Below, in pieces: positions 1-8,902 of a stretch of DNA of 64,000 nucleotides; position 1 is the stretch's first letter; every line of letters begins with the position of its first letter. The notes under the pieces are model-generated. The model made no database searches. It was not told where the DNA came from and worked only from the letters and a program-made list of their open reading frames with translations. The position numbers were made by a program, and so were the translations under genes. The DNA comes from Terriglobia bacterium (GTDB lineage: Bacteria > Acidobacteriota > Terriglobia > Terriglobales > Acidobacteriaceae). The stretch lies in the NCBI GenBank assembly GCA_020073215.1, contig JAIQFO010000016.1, positions 1 through 64,000 of the forward strand, written 5' to 3'.

Positions 1-45
1 TACCATTGCACGAAAGCAAATTCTCTTTTCGGGGCCAATGAATTC

Positions 46-3000
46 ATGATCCAGTTCATGATCCAAAGACTGCGTGTGCGCGGCGCCATGCTTGCCTTGT
101 TTGTCTTGTTCCTGACTACGCTGACTTTCTCCCAACCAAAAGAGCGGAATCGCAAGTTGGAGGCCGCGCAAAAGAGCGCGTCCGCCGCACCCGCTTCCTC
201 GGCGACCGACGACAAAGACGACAAGAAAGAAGGCGACCCGCTTTTCCGGGGAATGAAATACCGTTTGATCGGCCCGTTTCGTGGCGGCCGCTCGCTTACC
301 GCAGCGGGAATTCCCGGCGATCCGACCACCTACTATTTCGGCGCGACCGGCGGCGGCGTGTGGAAATCGACCGACGGTGCCAATACCTGGTCCCCGATTT
401 TTGACCGGGAAGGAGCCCCTTCGATCGGCAGTATTGCGGTCGCGGTGTCCGATCCAAACGTCGTTTATGTGGGGACCGGGGAAGCCTGCATTCGCGGCAA
501 CATCTCGCAAGGCGACGGCGTCTGGAAATCGCTGGACGCGGGAAAGTCGTGGAAGAGCGTTGGCCTGAAAGATTCGCGCGCCATTGGCAAAGTGATCGTG
601 AATCCGCGCAACGCGGATGTTGTCTTTGTCGCAGCGCTCGGTCATCCCTTTGGTCCAAACACGGAGCGGGGTGTTTTCCGTTCCACCGATGGCGGCAAGA
701 CCTGGGATAAGGTTCTCTACAAAGACGAGAACACGGGAGCGATCGATGTGGTGTTCGATCCGCAAAATCCCAACATTTTATTTGCCTCGCTCTGGGAAGC
801 GCACCGCACTCCATGGAGTCTTTCGAGTGGCGGCCCGGGCAGCGGCGTGTATCGCTCGACCGACGGCGGCACAACTTGGAAACGGCTGCAGGAGAATGAG
901 CACGGGCTTCCCAAGGGCCCCTACGGACGCATTGGGCTGGCGGTCGGTGCGAACTCGGAGCGCGTGTATGCGCTGATTGAAGCCAAGGAAGGCGGGCTCT
1001 ACCGCTCCGACGACGGGGGAGGCACTTGGGAACTGGTCAACGGCAGCCACAGTCTGTTTCAGCGCCCGTGGTACTACATGCACGTGATCGCCGATCCGCA
1101 GGATGCCAACACGCTGTACGTGTTGGACGTGGAGTTTTTCAAATCCACCGACGGCGGGCACAGCTTCAATAAAATTAAGGTCCCGCACGGCGACAATCAC
1201 GGTCTTTGGATCGATCCCAAGAATACTAGGCGCATGATCGCCTCGGATGACGGCGGCGTGACGGTCAGCCTGGATGGAGGCAAGTCGTGGACGCGCGAAG
1301 ACAATCAGCCAACCGCGCAGTTTTACCACGTCACCACCGACACGCGGACGCCATACTACGTGTACGGCGCGCAGCAGGATAATTCGACGGTGGCGATTGC
1401 CAGCCGCAGCGATGACGGCGCGATCGGCCGCGACAACTGGTACGAGGTCGGGGGCGGAGAAGCGGGATACATTGCGCCCAATCCAACCGACCCGAACATT
1501 GTGTACGCCGGCGATTATCAGGGCAACATCACGCGCTTCGACCGGCGCACGAACCAGGTCAAGAACATTGCCGTGTCACCGGAACTCGGCGATGCGCGCG
1601 GTGCGGCCGTACTCGATCACCGTTTTCAATGGACGGCGCCCATAGTGACTTCTCCGCACGACCCCAACACGATTTACTACGGGGGCGAGCGCGTTTTCAA
1701 AACCAGCGACGGCGGTACTCATTGGGAGGCGATCAGCGGCGACCTGACGCGCAACGACAAATCGAAGCAGCAGCCTTCGGGCGGCCCGATCACGGTGGAC
1801 GACACCGGCACGGAGTATTACGACACTGTGTTTTCGATCGCTCCCTCGCCGCTCGCGAAAGGCCTGATCTGGGTGGGCACCGACGACGGCTTGATCCAGA
1901 TCACGCGCGATGAAGGGAAGAATTGGACCAACGTCACGCCCAAGGATCTGGCGGAATGGAGTCGCGTCAGCCTGATTGAAGCGTCTCCGCATGATGCCGG
2001 CACGGCGTACGTCGCCGTTGATCGCCATCAGAATGACGATCTCGCGCCCTACATCTACAAGACGAGCGATTACGGAGCGACCTGGAGCCGCATCACCACT
2101 GGAATCCCGGATGGAGCTTTCGTGCGCGCTGTCCGGGAAGACCCGAAGAAGAAAGGCCTGCTCTATGCCGGGACCGAGCGTGGCGTCTTTGTCTCGTTCG
2201 ACGATGGAGCCCACTGGCGCTCGCTCGAAATCAACCTGCCGATCACGCCGGTCCACGACCTGGTCATCAAGAACGACGATCTGGTCGTGGCAACCCACGG
2301 GCGCTCGTTCTGGATCCTGGACGATGTCTCGCCGCTGCGCCAGTTCGCCGATTCGGTGGCCGCGGAAGACATGCATCTCTACCAGCCCGCGACCGCGTAC
2401 CGCGTGCACACCGGAGAGGCTCCGCCAAAGTTGTTCTTTGCGGGAACGAATCCGCCCAACGGTGCGGTGATTTATTACTACCTCAAGCAGGCCCCAAAGC
2501 CGGAAATGAAGCAGGAAGTAAAGATTGAAATCCTGGATGCCGCGGGAAGTGTCATCCGCACCTACTCCAGCAATAAAACCGCGCCGCTCAATGAACCGCT
2601 CGATCCGGATGACAAGAAGCCGGAGAAGCAGATCAAGCCGGAAGAAGGTCTGAATCGTTTTGTGTGGGATTTGCATTACGAGGAGGCGAATCGTGTCCCG
2701 GGGTATTTTCTATGGGAATACAACGACGGTGCGCGCGGCCCGCTGGCGCTGCCGGGCCACTATCAGGTGCGGCTGAGCTTGGCCGCCACCGGCAAGAGTG
2801 TAACGGCTCCCTTCGAAGTGAAGCTGGATCCGCGCGTCACCACTTCCGAGAGCGATTTGGAGAAACAGTTCAAGCTGCAGATGGACTTGCGCGAGCAGGT
2901 GAGCCGCGTTCACGACGCGGTGAACCAAATCCAGGACGTGCGTGAGCAGTTGGCAGGGCTCAAGAAGCGCCTGGTGCCGGGCGATTCCTCGAAAGTGTTG

Positions 3001-3351
3001 TTCGATGGCGCCAGTGCCCTGGAGGCGAAGTTGATTGCGGTGCGCGATCCGCTGATTAATTTCAAAATCAGTGCCAGCGAAGATTCCCTTGCCTACGCGC
3101 CGGGAATCGACACGAGGCTGGCGTTTCTTTCCATGGCCGTCGCTGGTTTCGCCGACTCGGCTCCGACCGAAGCGCAATACCGGGAATTCGACAAGCTGAA
3201 GAAGCAGACCGACGAATTACTGGCGCGCTGGGACGGGGTTAGGAATGCGGATATCACGACCTTCCAGAAACTGGCGGCGGAGCAAAACGTCCACTCCATC
3301 TACGTGCCCGATGTGAGAAGTGAGCGGGTGGCGGGCGGTGGCGAAGAATAA
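46..3351 (+). CDS. Exported BNR/sortilin-like beta-propeller protein
   Basis: This large exported protein of about 1100 residues is probably built of two beta-propellers. A signal peptide (charged start, then hydrophobic LALFVLFLTTLTF) is followed by a low-complexity Ala/Lys/Asp stretch and about eleven BNR-type S/T-x-D-x-G-x-x-W/F motifs, for example STDGANTW, STDGGKTW and SLDGGKSW, spread over residues 105-720. The last 350 residues form a different domain ending in a Glu/Lys-rich helical part. The family is related to VPS10/sortilin and sialidase-type propellers and is common in Acidobacteriota; its substrate is unknown, so binding or peptidase-associated roles are only guesses. No strong ribosome binding site is visible. 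The frame stays open to the window edge, but ATG 46, 58 or 88 all fit the signal peptide. Confidence 0.85.
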   Translation: MIQFMIQRLRVRGAMLALFVLFLTTLTFSQPKERNRKLEAAQKSASAAPASSATDDKDDKKEGDPLFRGMKYRLIGPFRGGRSLTAAGIPGDPTTYYFGATGGGVWKSTDGANTWSPIFDREGAPSIGSIAVAVSDPNVVYVGTGEACIRGNISQGDGVWKSLDAGKSWKSVGLKDSRAIGKVIVNPRNADVVFVAALGHPFGPNTERGVFRSTDGGKTWDKVLYKDENTGAIDVVFDPQNPNILFASLWEAHRTPWSLSSGGPGSGVYRSTDGGTTWKRLQENEHGLPKGPYGRIGLAVGANSERVYALIEAKEGGLYRSDDGGGTWELVNGSHSLFQRPWYYMHVIADPQDANTLYVLDVEFFKSTDGGHSFNKIKVPHGDNHGLWIDPKNTRRMIASDDGGVTVSLDGGKSWTREDNQPTAQFYHVTTDTRTPYYVYGAQQDNSTVAIASRSDDGAIGRDNWYEVGGGEAGYIAPNPTDPNIVYAGDYQGNITRFDRRTNQVKNIAVSPELGDARGAAVLDHRFQWTAPIVTSPHDPNTIYYGGERVFKTSDGGTHWEAISGDLTRNDKSKQQPSGGPITVDDTGTEYYDTVFSIAPSPLAKGLIWVGTDDGLIQITRDEGKNWTNVTPKDLAEWSRVSLIEASPHDAGTAYVAVDRHQNDDLAPYIYKTSDYGATWSRITTGIPDGAFVRAVREDPKKKGLLYAGTERGVFVSFDDGAHWRSLEINLPITPVHDLVIKNDDLVVATHGRSFWILDDVSPLRQFADSVAAEDMHLYQPATAYRVHTGEAPPKLFFAGTNPPNGAVIYYYLKQAPKPEMKQEVKIEILDAAGSVIRTYSSNKTAPLNEPLDPDDKKPEKQIKPEEGLNRFVWDLHYEEANRVPGYFLWEYNDGARGPLALPGHYQVRLSLAATGKSVTAPFEVKLDPRVTTSESDLEKQFKLQMDLREQVSRVHDAVNQIQDVREQLAGLKKRLVPGDSSKVLFDGASALEAKLIAVRDPLINFKISASEDSLAYAPGIDTRLAFLSMAVAGFADSAPTEAQYREFDKLKKQTDELLARWDGVRNADITTFQKLAAEQNVHSIYVPDVRSERVAGGGEE

Positions 3352-3365
3352 AGACTGTCAGTTAT

Positions 3366-3424
3366 GCGGTGGAGCGACGGGCGTCTCGCCCGTCCCGCCG
3401 GGCGGGGACGCCCGGCGCTCCATT
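3366..3424. repeat. GC-rich intergenic hairpin between convergent genes
   Basis: Two arms containing GACGGGCGTCTCGCCCGTC and CGCCGGGCGGGGACGCCCGGCG can each fold on themselves. They sit between two genes that converge. A related copy is at about 4455-4545. It may act as a bidirectional terminator but has no T-tract. Confidence 0.5.
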
Positions 3425-3935
3425 AGATGAACATCTCGTCCTGTGGGACACCCGCGCCGTTTTTCGGATGACGGCGTCTCTGGCCGAGGAAGACTTCGAC
3501 TCCGGTGCTGATCGCGCTCATCAGTCCATTGACCTGGCGCAGCGGAGAGATCACGGTTTTGTGGACGGCATCGCTGGTCTCTTCGACTTTGTCCATGGTG
3601 CGGTTCAGCAACTCATCGGCCCGGATGACTTGCAGCCGCGTACGATCGAGGGCATCGGTGAGCGTGGCGTCGAAGCGCCCAAGTTGATTGCGCACCAGCG
3701 TGCTTGATTCCGATAGGTTGACGGTCATGACGTCGAGTTTGGGCCGCATTTCCACCAACATTGCCTGCACCGTCTCCATCGTGGGCAGAGCCTTGCTCGT
3801 CACCTGGGCGGCAAGCGCCTCCATTTTCGCCGTGCTCCTGCGGACCGCCACGTAAAGGCCCACCAGAATTCCCGCCTGCACCACGACCGCGACAGCAGTC
3901 ACCGCAATAAAAATTCCTAGCAGAGTGTCATTCAT
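3423..3935 (-). CDS. Single-pass membrane coiled-coil protein (DUF948-like)
   Basis: The 170-residue protein has one N-terminal membrane helix (about residues 5-28, IFIAVTAVAVVVQAGILVGL). A long amphipathic, probably coiled-coil region follows, and the tail is basic. This layout resembles DUF948-type envelope proteins and the helical part of chemoreceptors, but no signalling signature is present. I chose ATG 3935 because a GGAG lies just upstream and the membrane helix then starts the protein; an upstream in-frame start would add 34 unlikely residues. A YtxH-like gene lies upstream on the same strand, and pairing of DUF948 and YtxH genes is seen in other bacteria, which suggests a shared envelope or stress role. 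Confidence 0.65.
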   Translation of the reverse strand: MNDTLLGIFIAVTAVAVVVQAGILVGLYVAVRRSTAKMEALAAQVTSKALPTMETVQAMLVEMRPKLDVMTVNLSESSTLVRNQLGRFDATLTDALDRTRLQVIRADELLNRTMDKVEETSDAVHKTVISPLRQVNGLMSAISTGVEVFLGQRRRHPKNGAGVPQDEMFI

Positions 3936-4084
3936 CGCTGCTCCTGCCGTGCTGGCAGGCTGCCGCCAGCCAGTCCCTAAAGGGGCTTCCGATTTTTCAA
4001 GACTTTTCGGTATCGCGAACGCGATACCCCGATCCAAATCTCGAGATCTGCTGCTCTCAATGTCCAGTGGTTCAGCAGTTTAGA

Positions 4085-4390
4085 TTACTTGGGCGGTTCT
4101 GCCCCGGCAGCGGTCGTCTCGTGATAGGCCTGCCGGCCCGCCTCGTAAGCGGAGCGGAACTGTTCTTTCTGCTGGTTGAGCACCTCGCGTCCGCGATCCA
4201 CCCAATCACCTGCCTGTTCGCGTGCCCGACGAGCTTGCGCACGCGCGCGCTCGGTGCCTTCCTGCGCCTTGGCGCGAATTGCGTCGCGTGTTTCATCGCC
4301 GGAGCGTGGAGCGTACAACACTCCGACTACAGCCCCAACTCCGAGACCCGCTAGAAACCACAAGAAGCCGTTGCCATCACGATCCGCCAT
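4085..4390 (-). CDS. YtxH-like small membrane protein
   Basis: This protein of 101 residues has a Gly-rich N-terminal membrane segment (FLWFLAGLGVGAVVGVLYAP) followed by a charged, Arg/Glu/Ala-rich helix. That is the typical layout of the YtxH (gas-vesicle/general-stress-like) family. ATG 4390 is preceded by an excellent GGAGGTAGTT ribosome binding site, so the longer in-frame opening is rejected. The family is often stress-induced in Firmicutes, but no biochemical role is established. It lies about 150 bases upstream of the DUF948-like gene on the same strand and may be co-expressed with it. Confidence 0.75.
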   Translation of the reverse strand: MADRDGNGFLWFLAGLGVGAVVGVLYAPRSGDETRDAIRAKAQEGTERARAQARRAREQAGDWVDRGREVLNQQKEQFRSAYEAGRQAYHETTAAGAEPPK

Positions 4391-4602
4391 AACTACCTCC
4401 TCAATTTCTTTACTCTTTGTATCGGATGGTAGCACCCCGATATGTGAAAGACAATTCATGGCCCGCCTGCGGTGGAGGGACGGGCGCCTGCCCTGCGCTA
4501 AGTCGAAGGGCCCAGCCGGGCGGGGCGCCCGGCTCTCCCCAAAGAAACTCTTGTGCGGGACGCGCCAAAGGCGGAGAATGAGGCGTTTTTCAGGAGGCGT
4601 TC

Positions 4603-5037
4603 TTGTCCGACCGCAAGTATAGGCAACACGGATACCAGGATTCCGGCGCGGGACCGAAAAGGGAAAGAGAGTCCGGGAAGCCGGCGGCCGCGAAAAAAGA
4701 GAATACGTTCGGGCCGCGGCCGATCAACATGCCAGGCACCCGGACCGTCTCCCGCTGTGCGGAATGCGGCACGCTGCTGCAGAATCTCACCGATCCGGTC
4801 GGGCAGTGTCCGAAGTGCGGGTTCGACCTTCATGCCTGCAAACAGTGCGAACACTTCGACCCGTCCAGCCGCTTCGAATGCAATGAGCCGATCCCCGCCA
4901 GAATCTCGCCCAAAGACAAGCGCAACGACTGCCCGGTTTATTCCATTCGCGTGATGATCGAAAAAGAAACCTCCAGCAAAGGCAGTCAGCGTCCCAATGA
5001 CGCACGCGCGGCGTTTGACAATCTTTTCAAGGACTGA
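4603..5037 (+). CDS. Zinc-ribbon protein of unknown function
   Basis: This soluble 144-residue protein has a disordered, basic first 45 residues and then a zinc-ribbon-like core. The Cys pairs are CAEC (about residues 52-55), CPKC (69-72) and CKQC (79-82), with further Cys at ECNEP and DCPVY, so more than one metal site is possible. The start is TTG 4603, preceded by CAGGAGGCG. Nothing identifies a partner or substrate. The clustered Cys residues suggest nucleic-acid or protein binding, but that is inference. Its neighbours point away or belong to other units, so it appears monocistronic. Confidence 0.7.
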   Translation: MSDRKYRQHGYQDSGAGPKRERESGKPAAAKKENTFGPRPINMPGTRTVSRCAECGTLLQNLTDPVGQCPKCGFDLHACKQCEHFDPSSRFECNEPIPARISPKDKRNDCPVYSIRVMIEKETSSKGSQRPNDARAAFDNLFKD

Positions 5038-5066
5038 AGGCCGCTCTCGGCTCTCAGCTAACCAAA

Positions 5067-5137
5067 TCAAGTTGTCATGTTGGGACGGAGCGGGGGCCTC
5101 CCCGAAGTGAAGTCCCCGCCGAGTCGAAAACATCCTC
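5067..5137. repeat. Family D intergenic repeat (TCATCCTGAGCG type), degenerate copy
   Basis: GTTGTCATGTTGGGACGGAG, then CGAAGTGAAGTCCCCGCCGA and GTCGAAAACATCCTCAGC, match the copy at 26771-26840 (GTTGTCATCCTGAGCGGAGC ... GAAGTGAAGCCCCTGCGGAG). The two ends are roughly complementary. Related ends surround the family A element near 23.5 kb. Confidence 0.55.
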
Positions 5138-5140
5138 AGC

Positions 5141-5635
5141 TCAATCCACTACGAAAACCGCGACCCGCACGCCGGGATGGAGCAGATCGAAGAGGAAGTA
5201 CTCCCCATCGATGAAATCGATGTAACAGCTGTCGGTGTAAGCCCAGCCCACGGGCCACGGTTCGACGATTTCAAACCAGTAGCTCGCATACTGGAAGCGA
5301 GGCTGCCCTTCGACAATTACCGGACGGTTGACGACGAACGTGTGCGGACGGCCGAAATGGGCGCGAAATTTGTCGTCGGGGATGTGCGCGCCCTTGCCGG
5401 CCCGTCCCTGCTTGGCCTCCGCTGTTTTCCGATCCTGTCCTTCGTGGGCAGGTTTCGCGCTTTCCTGCTTTGATGGTTTTTCTTGTTCCGCCTTTGACGG
5501 CTTTTCGCGTTCTCCCTTGGAAGGCTTTGGTTCTTCCTGCTGCAGTTTTCTATTGTCGCTTGGTTCCTGCGCGTACATGTACGCGCCGAAGAACAACAAG
5601 AGAGCAACAGAAACAGCATTGATGATTCGTCTCAT
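5141..5635 (-). CDS. Exported hypothetical protein with Lys/Glu repeats
   Basis: The 164-residue precursor has a clear signal peptide (MRRIINAVSVALLLFFGAYMYAQ). A low-complexity tract with repeated EKPSK-like units (about residues 30-80) follows, and then a folded C-terminal part rich in Trp, Tyr and Phe. The C-terminal part, including WFEIVEPWPVGWAY and YFLFDLLHPGVRVAVFVV, resembles small acidobacterial exported proteins of unknown function. A GAGGAGGACCACT ribosome binding site precedes ATG 5635. A duplicated GTGGTCCTCCT lies just upstream. The basic tract suggests cell-wall or polyanion binding, but this is not shown. Confidence 0.7.
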   Translation of the reverse strand: MRRIINAVSVALLLFFGAYMYAQEPSDNRKLQQEEPKPSKGEREKPSKAEQEKPSKQESAKPAHEGQDRKTAEAKQGRAGKGAHIPDDKFRAHFGRPHTFVVNRPVIVEGQPRFQYASYWFEIVEPWPVGWAYTDSCYIDFIDGEYFLFDLLHPGVRVAVFVVD

Positions 5636-5911
5636 AGTGGTCCTCCTCTAGTGGTCCTCCTCACCATGGCGCGCGCTGGATTTCTCCCAGCAAATTGGGT
5701 AGAACAGCAAACCGGCTGCCAAACGAAAAAAACGTGCCGTTTCTTGCTCTTGGGCGAGCGAGGAACGCAATTCTGACCGCATGTGGTACTTTTTGCCTGC
5801 CTTCCCGCCAAATAGGCTGATTCTCGGGAGCGAACCGTAGAAGTTCGACACCCCCTCATTACGCACACAACGCGAGTAAGGGGAGCACGCTCGCGTCCTC
5901 GACGACGACGC

Positions 5912-6673
5912 TTACGGCTTCCGCGTTGGTCTTAGCAGAATTTCGCTGGCGAAGGACTGCGGGGCCTGGGTCACGATCATGGCCACCGCGTGCGCTACGT
6001 CCGCCGCTTGCAGCATCTTCTCGGCATTCTTTCCCGGATGCGGGCTGAACTCGGTGTGCACCGAGCCCGGGCAGATGACCGACACGCGAATGTTGTGGGC
6101 GCGCAATTCCTCCGCTACCGAGTAGCTCAATCCATTCAACCCCCACTTGGAGGCGGCGTAGGCGGCTCCGTTGGGCAGGGCGTTCTTGCCGGCGAGGGAC
6201 GAAATGTTGATGATGTGTCCGTTGCGGGCTTTGGAATTGATCATGAGCGGCGCCAGGCTGCGGATGCAGTAATACACGCCGCGCAGGTTCGTGTTCAACA
6301 CGCGATCCCAATCGTCGGGCGCAAGCTGATGAAGCGGTCCTCCAGGGACGCCGATACCGGCATTATTGACGAGAATGTCCAGCCGCTGGAAGGTGCGCTC
6401 GATGCGCTCGGCTAACGATTCCACCGAATGCAGATCGGTGACATCACATTCGATCACGGAACTTTTCCCGGCACCTCTCCCGGAATTCTGACCGCCGCTG
6501 TTCTGGATGTCGGCGGCAGTTTGTTCGAGGGCTTGGCGCGAGCGTCCGCATAGGACTGTGTGCGAGCCGAGTTCAGCCAGGGTCAGAGCGATGGCCTTGC
6601 CAATGCCGCGTCCAGCGCCGGTAACCACCGCGACTTGGCCAACCAGGGGCGAATTTGATGTAGTGCTCGTCAC
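5912..6673 (-). CDS. Short-chain dehydrogenase/reductase
   Basis: This is a classical SDR of 253 residues. The N-terminal Rossmann motif is TGAGRGIG (about residues 17-24), NNAG lies near residue 103, and the catalytic Tyr/Lys pair is in YAASK. The glycine-rich motif and the following Arg suggest NADP(H), but this is weak evidence. FabG-like 3-oxoacyl reductases and many sugar or alcohol dehydrogenases share this architecture, so the substrate cannot be named. It stands alone, with repeats and spacers on both sides. Confidence 0.85.
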   Translation of the reverse strand: MTSTTSNSPLVGQVAVVTGAGRGIGKAIALTLAELGSHTVLCGRSRQALEQTAADIQNSGGQNSGRGAGKSSVIECDVTDLHSVESLAERIERTFQRLDILVNNAGIGVPGGPLHQLAPDDWDRVLNTNLRGVYYCIRSLAPLMINSKARNGHIINISSLAGKNALPNGAAYAASKWGLNGLSYSVAEELRAHNIRVSVICPGSVHTEFSPHPGKNAEKMLQAADVAHAVAMIVTQAPQSFASEILLRPTRKP

Positions 6674-6824
6674 GAGCGGGTTCCTCCAGAGAGAGAACGA
6701 GAGAAAACCATTCTATTTTGGATCAGGTGTGCTGTGCATCGGTGCCACCGGCTGAGTTGCCCCTAAACAGGCTGGCGGTTTTTCGGCATCTAACCTTCAG
6801 GAGGGGGTAAACGGTGCAATCCGC

Positions 6825-6853
6825 TTGCCTTAGGGGGATTCCATCCTTATAAT
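6825..6853 (+). promoter_or_regulatory. Sigma-70-type promoter for the exported TPR gene
   Basis: TTGCCT (6825-6830) and a perfect TATAAT (6848-6853) are separated by 17 bases, upstream of the gene starting at 7038. Transcription would begin near 6860, giving an untranslated leader of about 180 bases. That leader is long enough to hold a regulatory structure, but I recognised no riboswitch in it. The remainder of the 6674-7037 gap shows no gene. Confidence 0.6.
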
Positions 6854-7037
6854 CCGCTCACCGGAATAATGGTGAAGCCGCGGTACGTCTCGAGCGGTCC
6901 ATGATTTTCGGGACCAGTCAGAGTGAGTTGCAATGTGAGTTGCAGAGAAAGATTGGTTCGTGGTGCAAGCCCGACACCAGATGGAATCGGGCAAGAAATC
7001 GAACTCCACCTTCCCCAAGAATTAAGGAGCCACAGTA

Positions 7038-8369
7038 ATGAAGAAGATTTTTTTCGCGATGTTGCTGGTAGCCGCGGTTACCGCCGTCGCTCAAACCGCT
7101 TCGTCACCAACCCAAGCCGCGCCGCAGAGTCCCACAGCAACTCCAGCCGCTCCCCAGAAAAAAGAGATCAAAGACCCGGCCGAGTATAACGCGTACGTAG
7201 GCTCCGTGCAGCAAACCGACGCCGCGGCCAAGATCAGCGGCCTGGAAGCGTTTCTGACGCAGTATCCCAACAGCGTGATGAAGGAAGACGCGCTGGAACT
7301 CTTGATGGGCGCCTACCAGCAGACGGGCAATCAGGCCAAGACGCTGGATACGGCGCAGAAGGTTTTGCTGGTGAACCCGTGCAACATCCGGGCGTTGGCG
7401 TTGCTGGCCTACACCAAGCGGGCGATGGCGGAAGCGAACCAGAACCCGAAACAGAACCTCGCCGACGCTGGCCAGGCCGGTGAAAAAGGCTTGTCCTGTT
7501 TGCAGACCGCCGCGAAACCCGATGGCATGCCGCCGGCCGACTGGGAGAAGCTGAAAACGCAGACCGCCATAATCTTCAACGGCGCGGCTGGTATCAACGC
7601 CTACCAGGCCAAGGACTATGCCAACGCGCAGAAGTATTTGCGTGCCTCGGTGGAAGGGGATCCGGCCAACCCGACCGTTTTGCGCGACATGTATCCGCTG
7701 GCCCTCGCCTACTTGGCGGCGGGACCGACGGAAAAGGACGTGGACGGACTTTTTTTCATTGCGCGCGCTTCCAATCTGGCGCAGGGTGCGGGCAAGGCTC
7801 AGATCGCGAAGTTCGGCCTGAGCAAATACACCAAGTACCACGGCAGCGAAGAGGGCTGGAGCGATCTGCTGGCGAAAACCGCCACCACCCCGCTGCCCCC
7901 GGCTGGCTTCACCATCACCAAGTACGTGCCGCCGACTCCCGCCGAGCAAGCGGCAGCCCTGATCAAGAGCAAGAAGGTTGAGGAGATGAGCTTCGCGGAG
8001 TGGCAATTGGTTCTTTCCGAAGGCACGCCCGAGGACGCCGACAAGGTGTGGACCGTTCTGAAAGGAAAGCCGCTGCAGATGGCGGCCCATATCATCAGCA
8101 TCGACTCCTCGAGCAAGACCGCAACCAAACTGCAGTTGGCCGGCAGCGAGGACGATGTCGAAGCCAAGCGCGCCGACATCGATCTGACCATGTCAGCCGC
8201 GATTCCCCCCAAGCAGATGCCGAAGGAGGATACGGACTTCCAGTTCGAAGGAACGCCGGTCTCCTACGTAGCGAAGCCGTTCGTGATGACCATGAACCAG
8301 GGAGCGTTACTGGTGAAATCGGTGCCGAAGCCGAAGCCGGCGGTTCGCAAGAAGCCGGCCGCGCATTAA
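7038..8369 (+). CDS. Exported tetratricopeptide-repeat protein
   Basis: The 443-residue precursor has a signal peptide (MKKIFFAMLLVAAVTAVAQ) and a Pro/Ala/Gln-rich linker, then helical repeats with TPR spacing (about residues 55-270, for example DALELLMGAYQQTGNQAKTL). The C-terminal region is not TPR-like and ends in a basic KPKPAVRKKPA tail. AAGGAG precedes ATG 7038 at good distance. Such proteins are usually periplasmic scaffolds; the partner is unknown. The gene has its own promoter and a terminator-like hairpin about 80 bases downstream, so it is probably monocistronic. Confidence 0.8.
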   Translation: MKKIFFAMLLVAAVTAVAQTASSPTQAAPQSPTATPAAPQKKEIKDPAEYNAYVGSVQQTDAAAKISGLEAFLTQYPNSVMKEDALELLMGAYQQTGNQAKTLDTAQKVLLVNPCNIRALALLAYTKRAMAEANQNPKQNLADAGQAGEKGLSCLQTAAKPDGMPPADWEKLKTQTAIIFNGAAGINAYQAKDYANAQKYLRASVEGDPANPTVLRDMYPLALAYLAAGPTEKDVDGLFFIARASNLAQGAGKAQIAKFGLSKYTKYHGSEEGWSDLLAKTATTPLPPAGFTITKYVPPTPAEQAAALIKSKKVEEMSFAEWQLVLSEGTPEDADKVWTVLKGKPLQMAAHIISIDSSSKTATKLQLAGSEDDVEAKRADIDLTMSAAIPPKQMPKEDTDFQFEGTPVSYVAKPFVMTMNQGALLVKSVPKPKPAVRKKPAAH

Positions 8370-8411
8370 AGGTTAGGTAAGGTCTCAGCGGTCAGGTCTT
8401 AGATCTCAGGA
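8370..8411. repeat. Family E GGTCTCA/GGTCTTA array, left arm
   Basis: AAGGTCTCAGCGGTCAGGTC followed by TTAGATCTCAGG is a degenerate heptamer array just after the TPR gene stop. It is complementary in orientation to the longer array at 8510-8566, so the two form an inverted pair around the terminator. Confidence 0.6.
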
Positions 8412-8447
8412 AGACCGCGAGGCTGGAACTTCTGGGACGAAATAGAT

Positions 8448-8477
8448 AAGGGCGACCCAATCCGGGCCGCCCTTTTT
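8448..8477 (+). terminator. Rho-independent terminator after the TPR gene
   Basis: AAGGGCG pairs with CGCCCTT across a loop that contains a small CCC/GGG inner stem, and TTTTT follows on the plus strand. It lies about 80 bases after the stop at 8369. Confidence 0.7.
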
Positions 8478-8509
8478 GTTCGAGATTTTACCCAGCCAAT
8501 GTTCTCCTA

Positions 8510-8566
8510 AGACCTCAGACCTCAGACCTCAGACCTCAGACCTAAAACCTAAGACCTGACACCTCA
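8510..8566. repeat. Family E array, right arm (CCTAAGACCTCAGACCTCAG)
   Basis: About six copies of an AGACCTC/AGACCTA heptamer run up to the 3' end of the minus-strand Fis-like gene. The orientation is inverted relative to 8370-8411. Confidence 0.7.
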
Positions 8567-8866
8567 CCGCACCTGTCTCCTCTCCAGTGCGACCGGACGC
8601 GCGCTGCGCGGCGGACGTTTGACGCCGGCGCGCAACGGGCGCACATCAATCTTAAGCTCCTGCATGGTCCGGCTCAGCGTGTTCCGGTGCATGCCCAATT
8701 GGCGGGCTGCCTTGCACTGATTACCGCGGTTTTCCTCCAGCACGGTCATGATAAAGCGTTTCTTAAACTCCCGAACCGCTTCCGAGTAGAGGATGTTGCT
8801 TTTGTACATCTGAAGAATGAGTGCTTCCAGTTGGTCCTTCACCTTGCCTCGTTTCCGCACCTGCAC
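8564..8866 (-). CDS. Fis-type helix-turn-helix DNA-binding protein
   Basis: This 100-residue protein consists of a helical N-terminus and a Fis-family helix-turn-helix (about residues 40-77, with NQCKAARQLGMHRNTLSRTM), then a basic tail. This is the DNA-binding domain found at the C-terminus of NtrC-type activators, here free-standing as in Fis. An in-frame stop lies just upstream, so GTG 8866 is the first possible start. It is the last gene of a minus-strand run purC-cvpA-fis. Targets are unknown; a nucleoid or local transcriptional role is an inference from the family. Confidence 0.8.
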   Translation of the reverse strand: MQVRKRGKVKDQLEALILQMYKSNILYSEAVREFKKRFIMTVLEENRGNQCKAARQLGMHRNTLSRTMQELKIDVRPLRAGVKRPPRSARPVALERRQVR

Positions 8867-8902
8867 CGACTAAGAATCTTTACTGACGAATTCGGCCAAA
8901 CG

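Noticed and set aside
1576..2676. Long open frame antisense to the BNR protein gene
   Set aside because: It is the shadow of a GC-rich gene with strong third-position bias; it has no family resemblance, signal or ribosome binding site.
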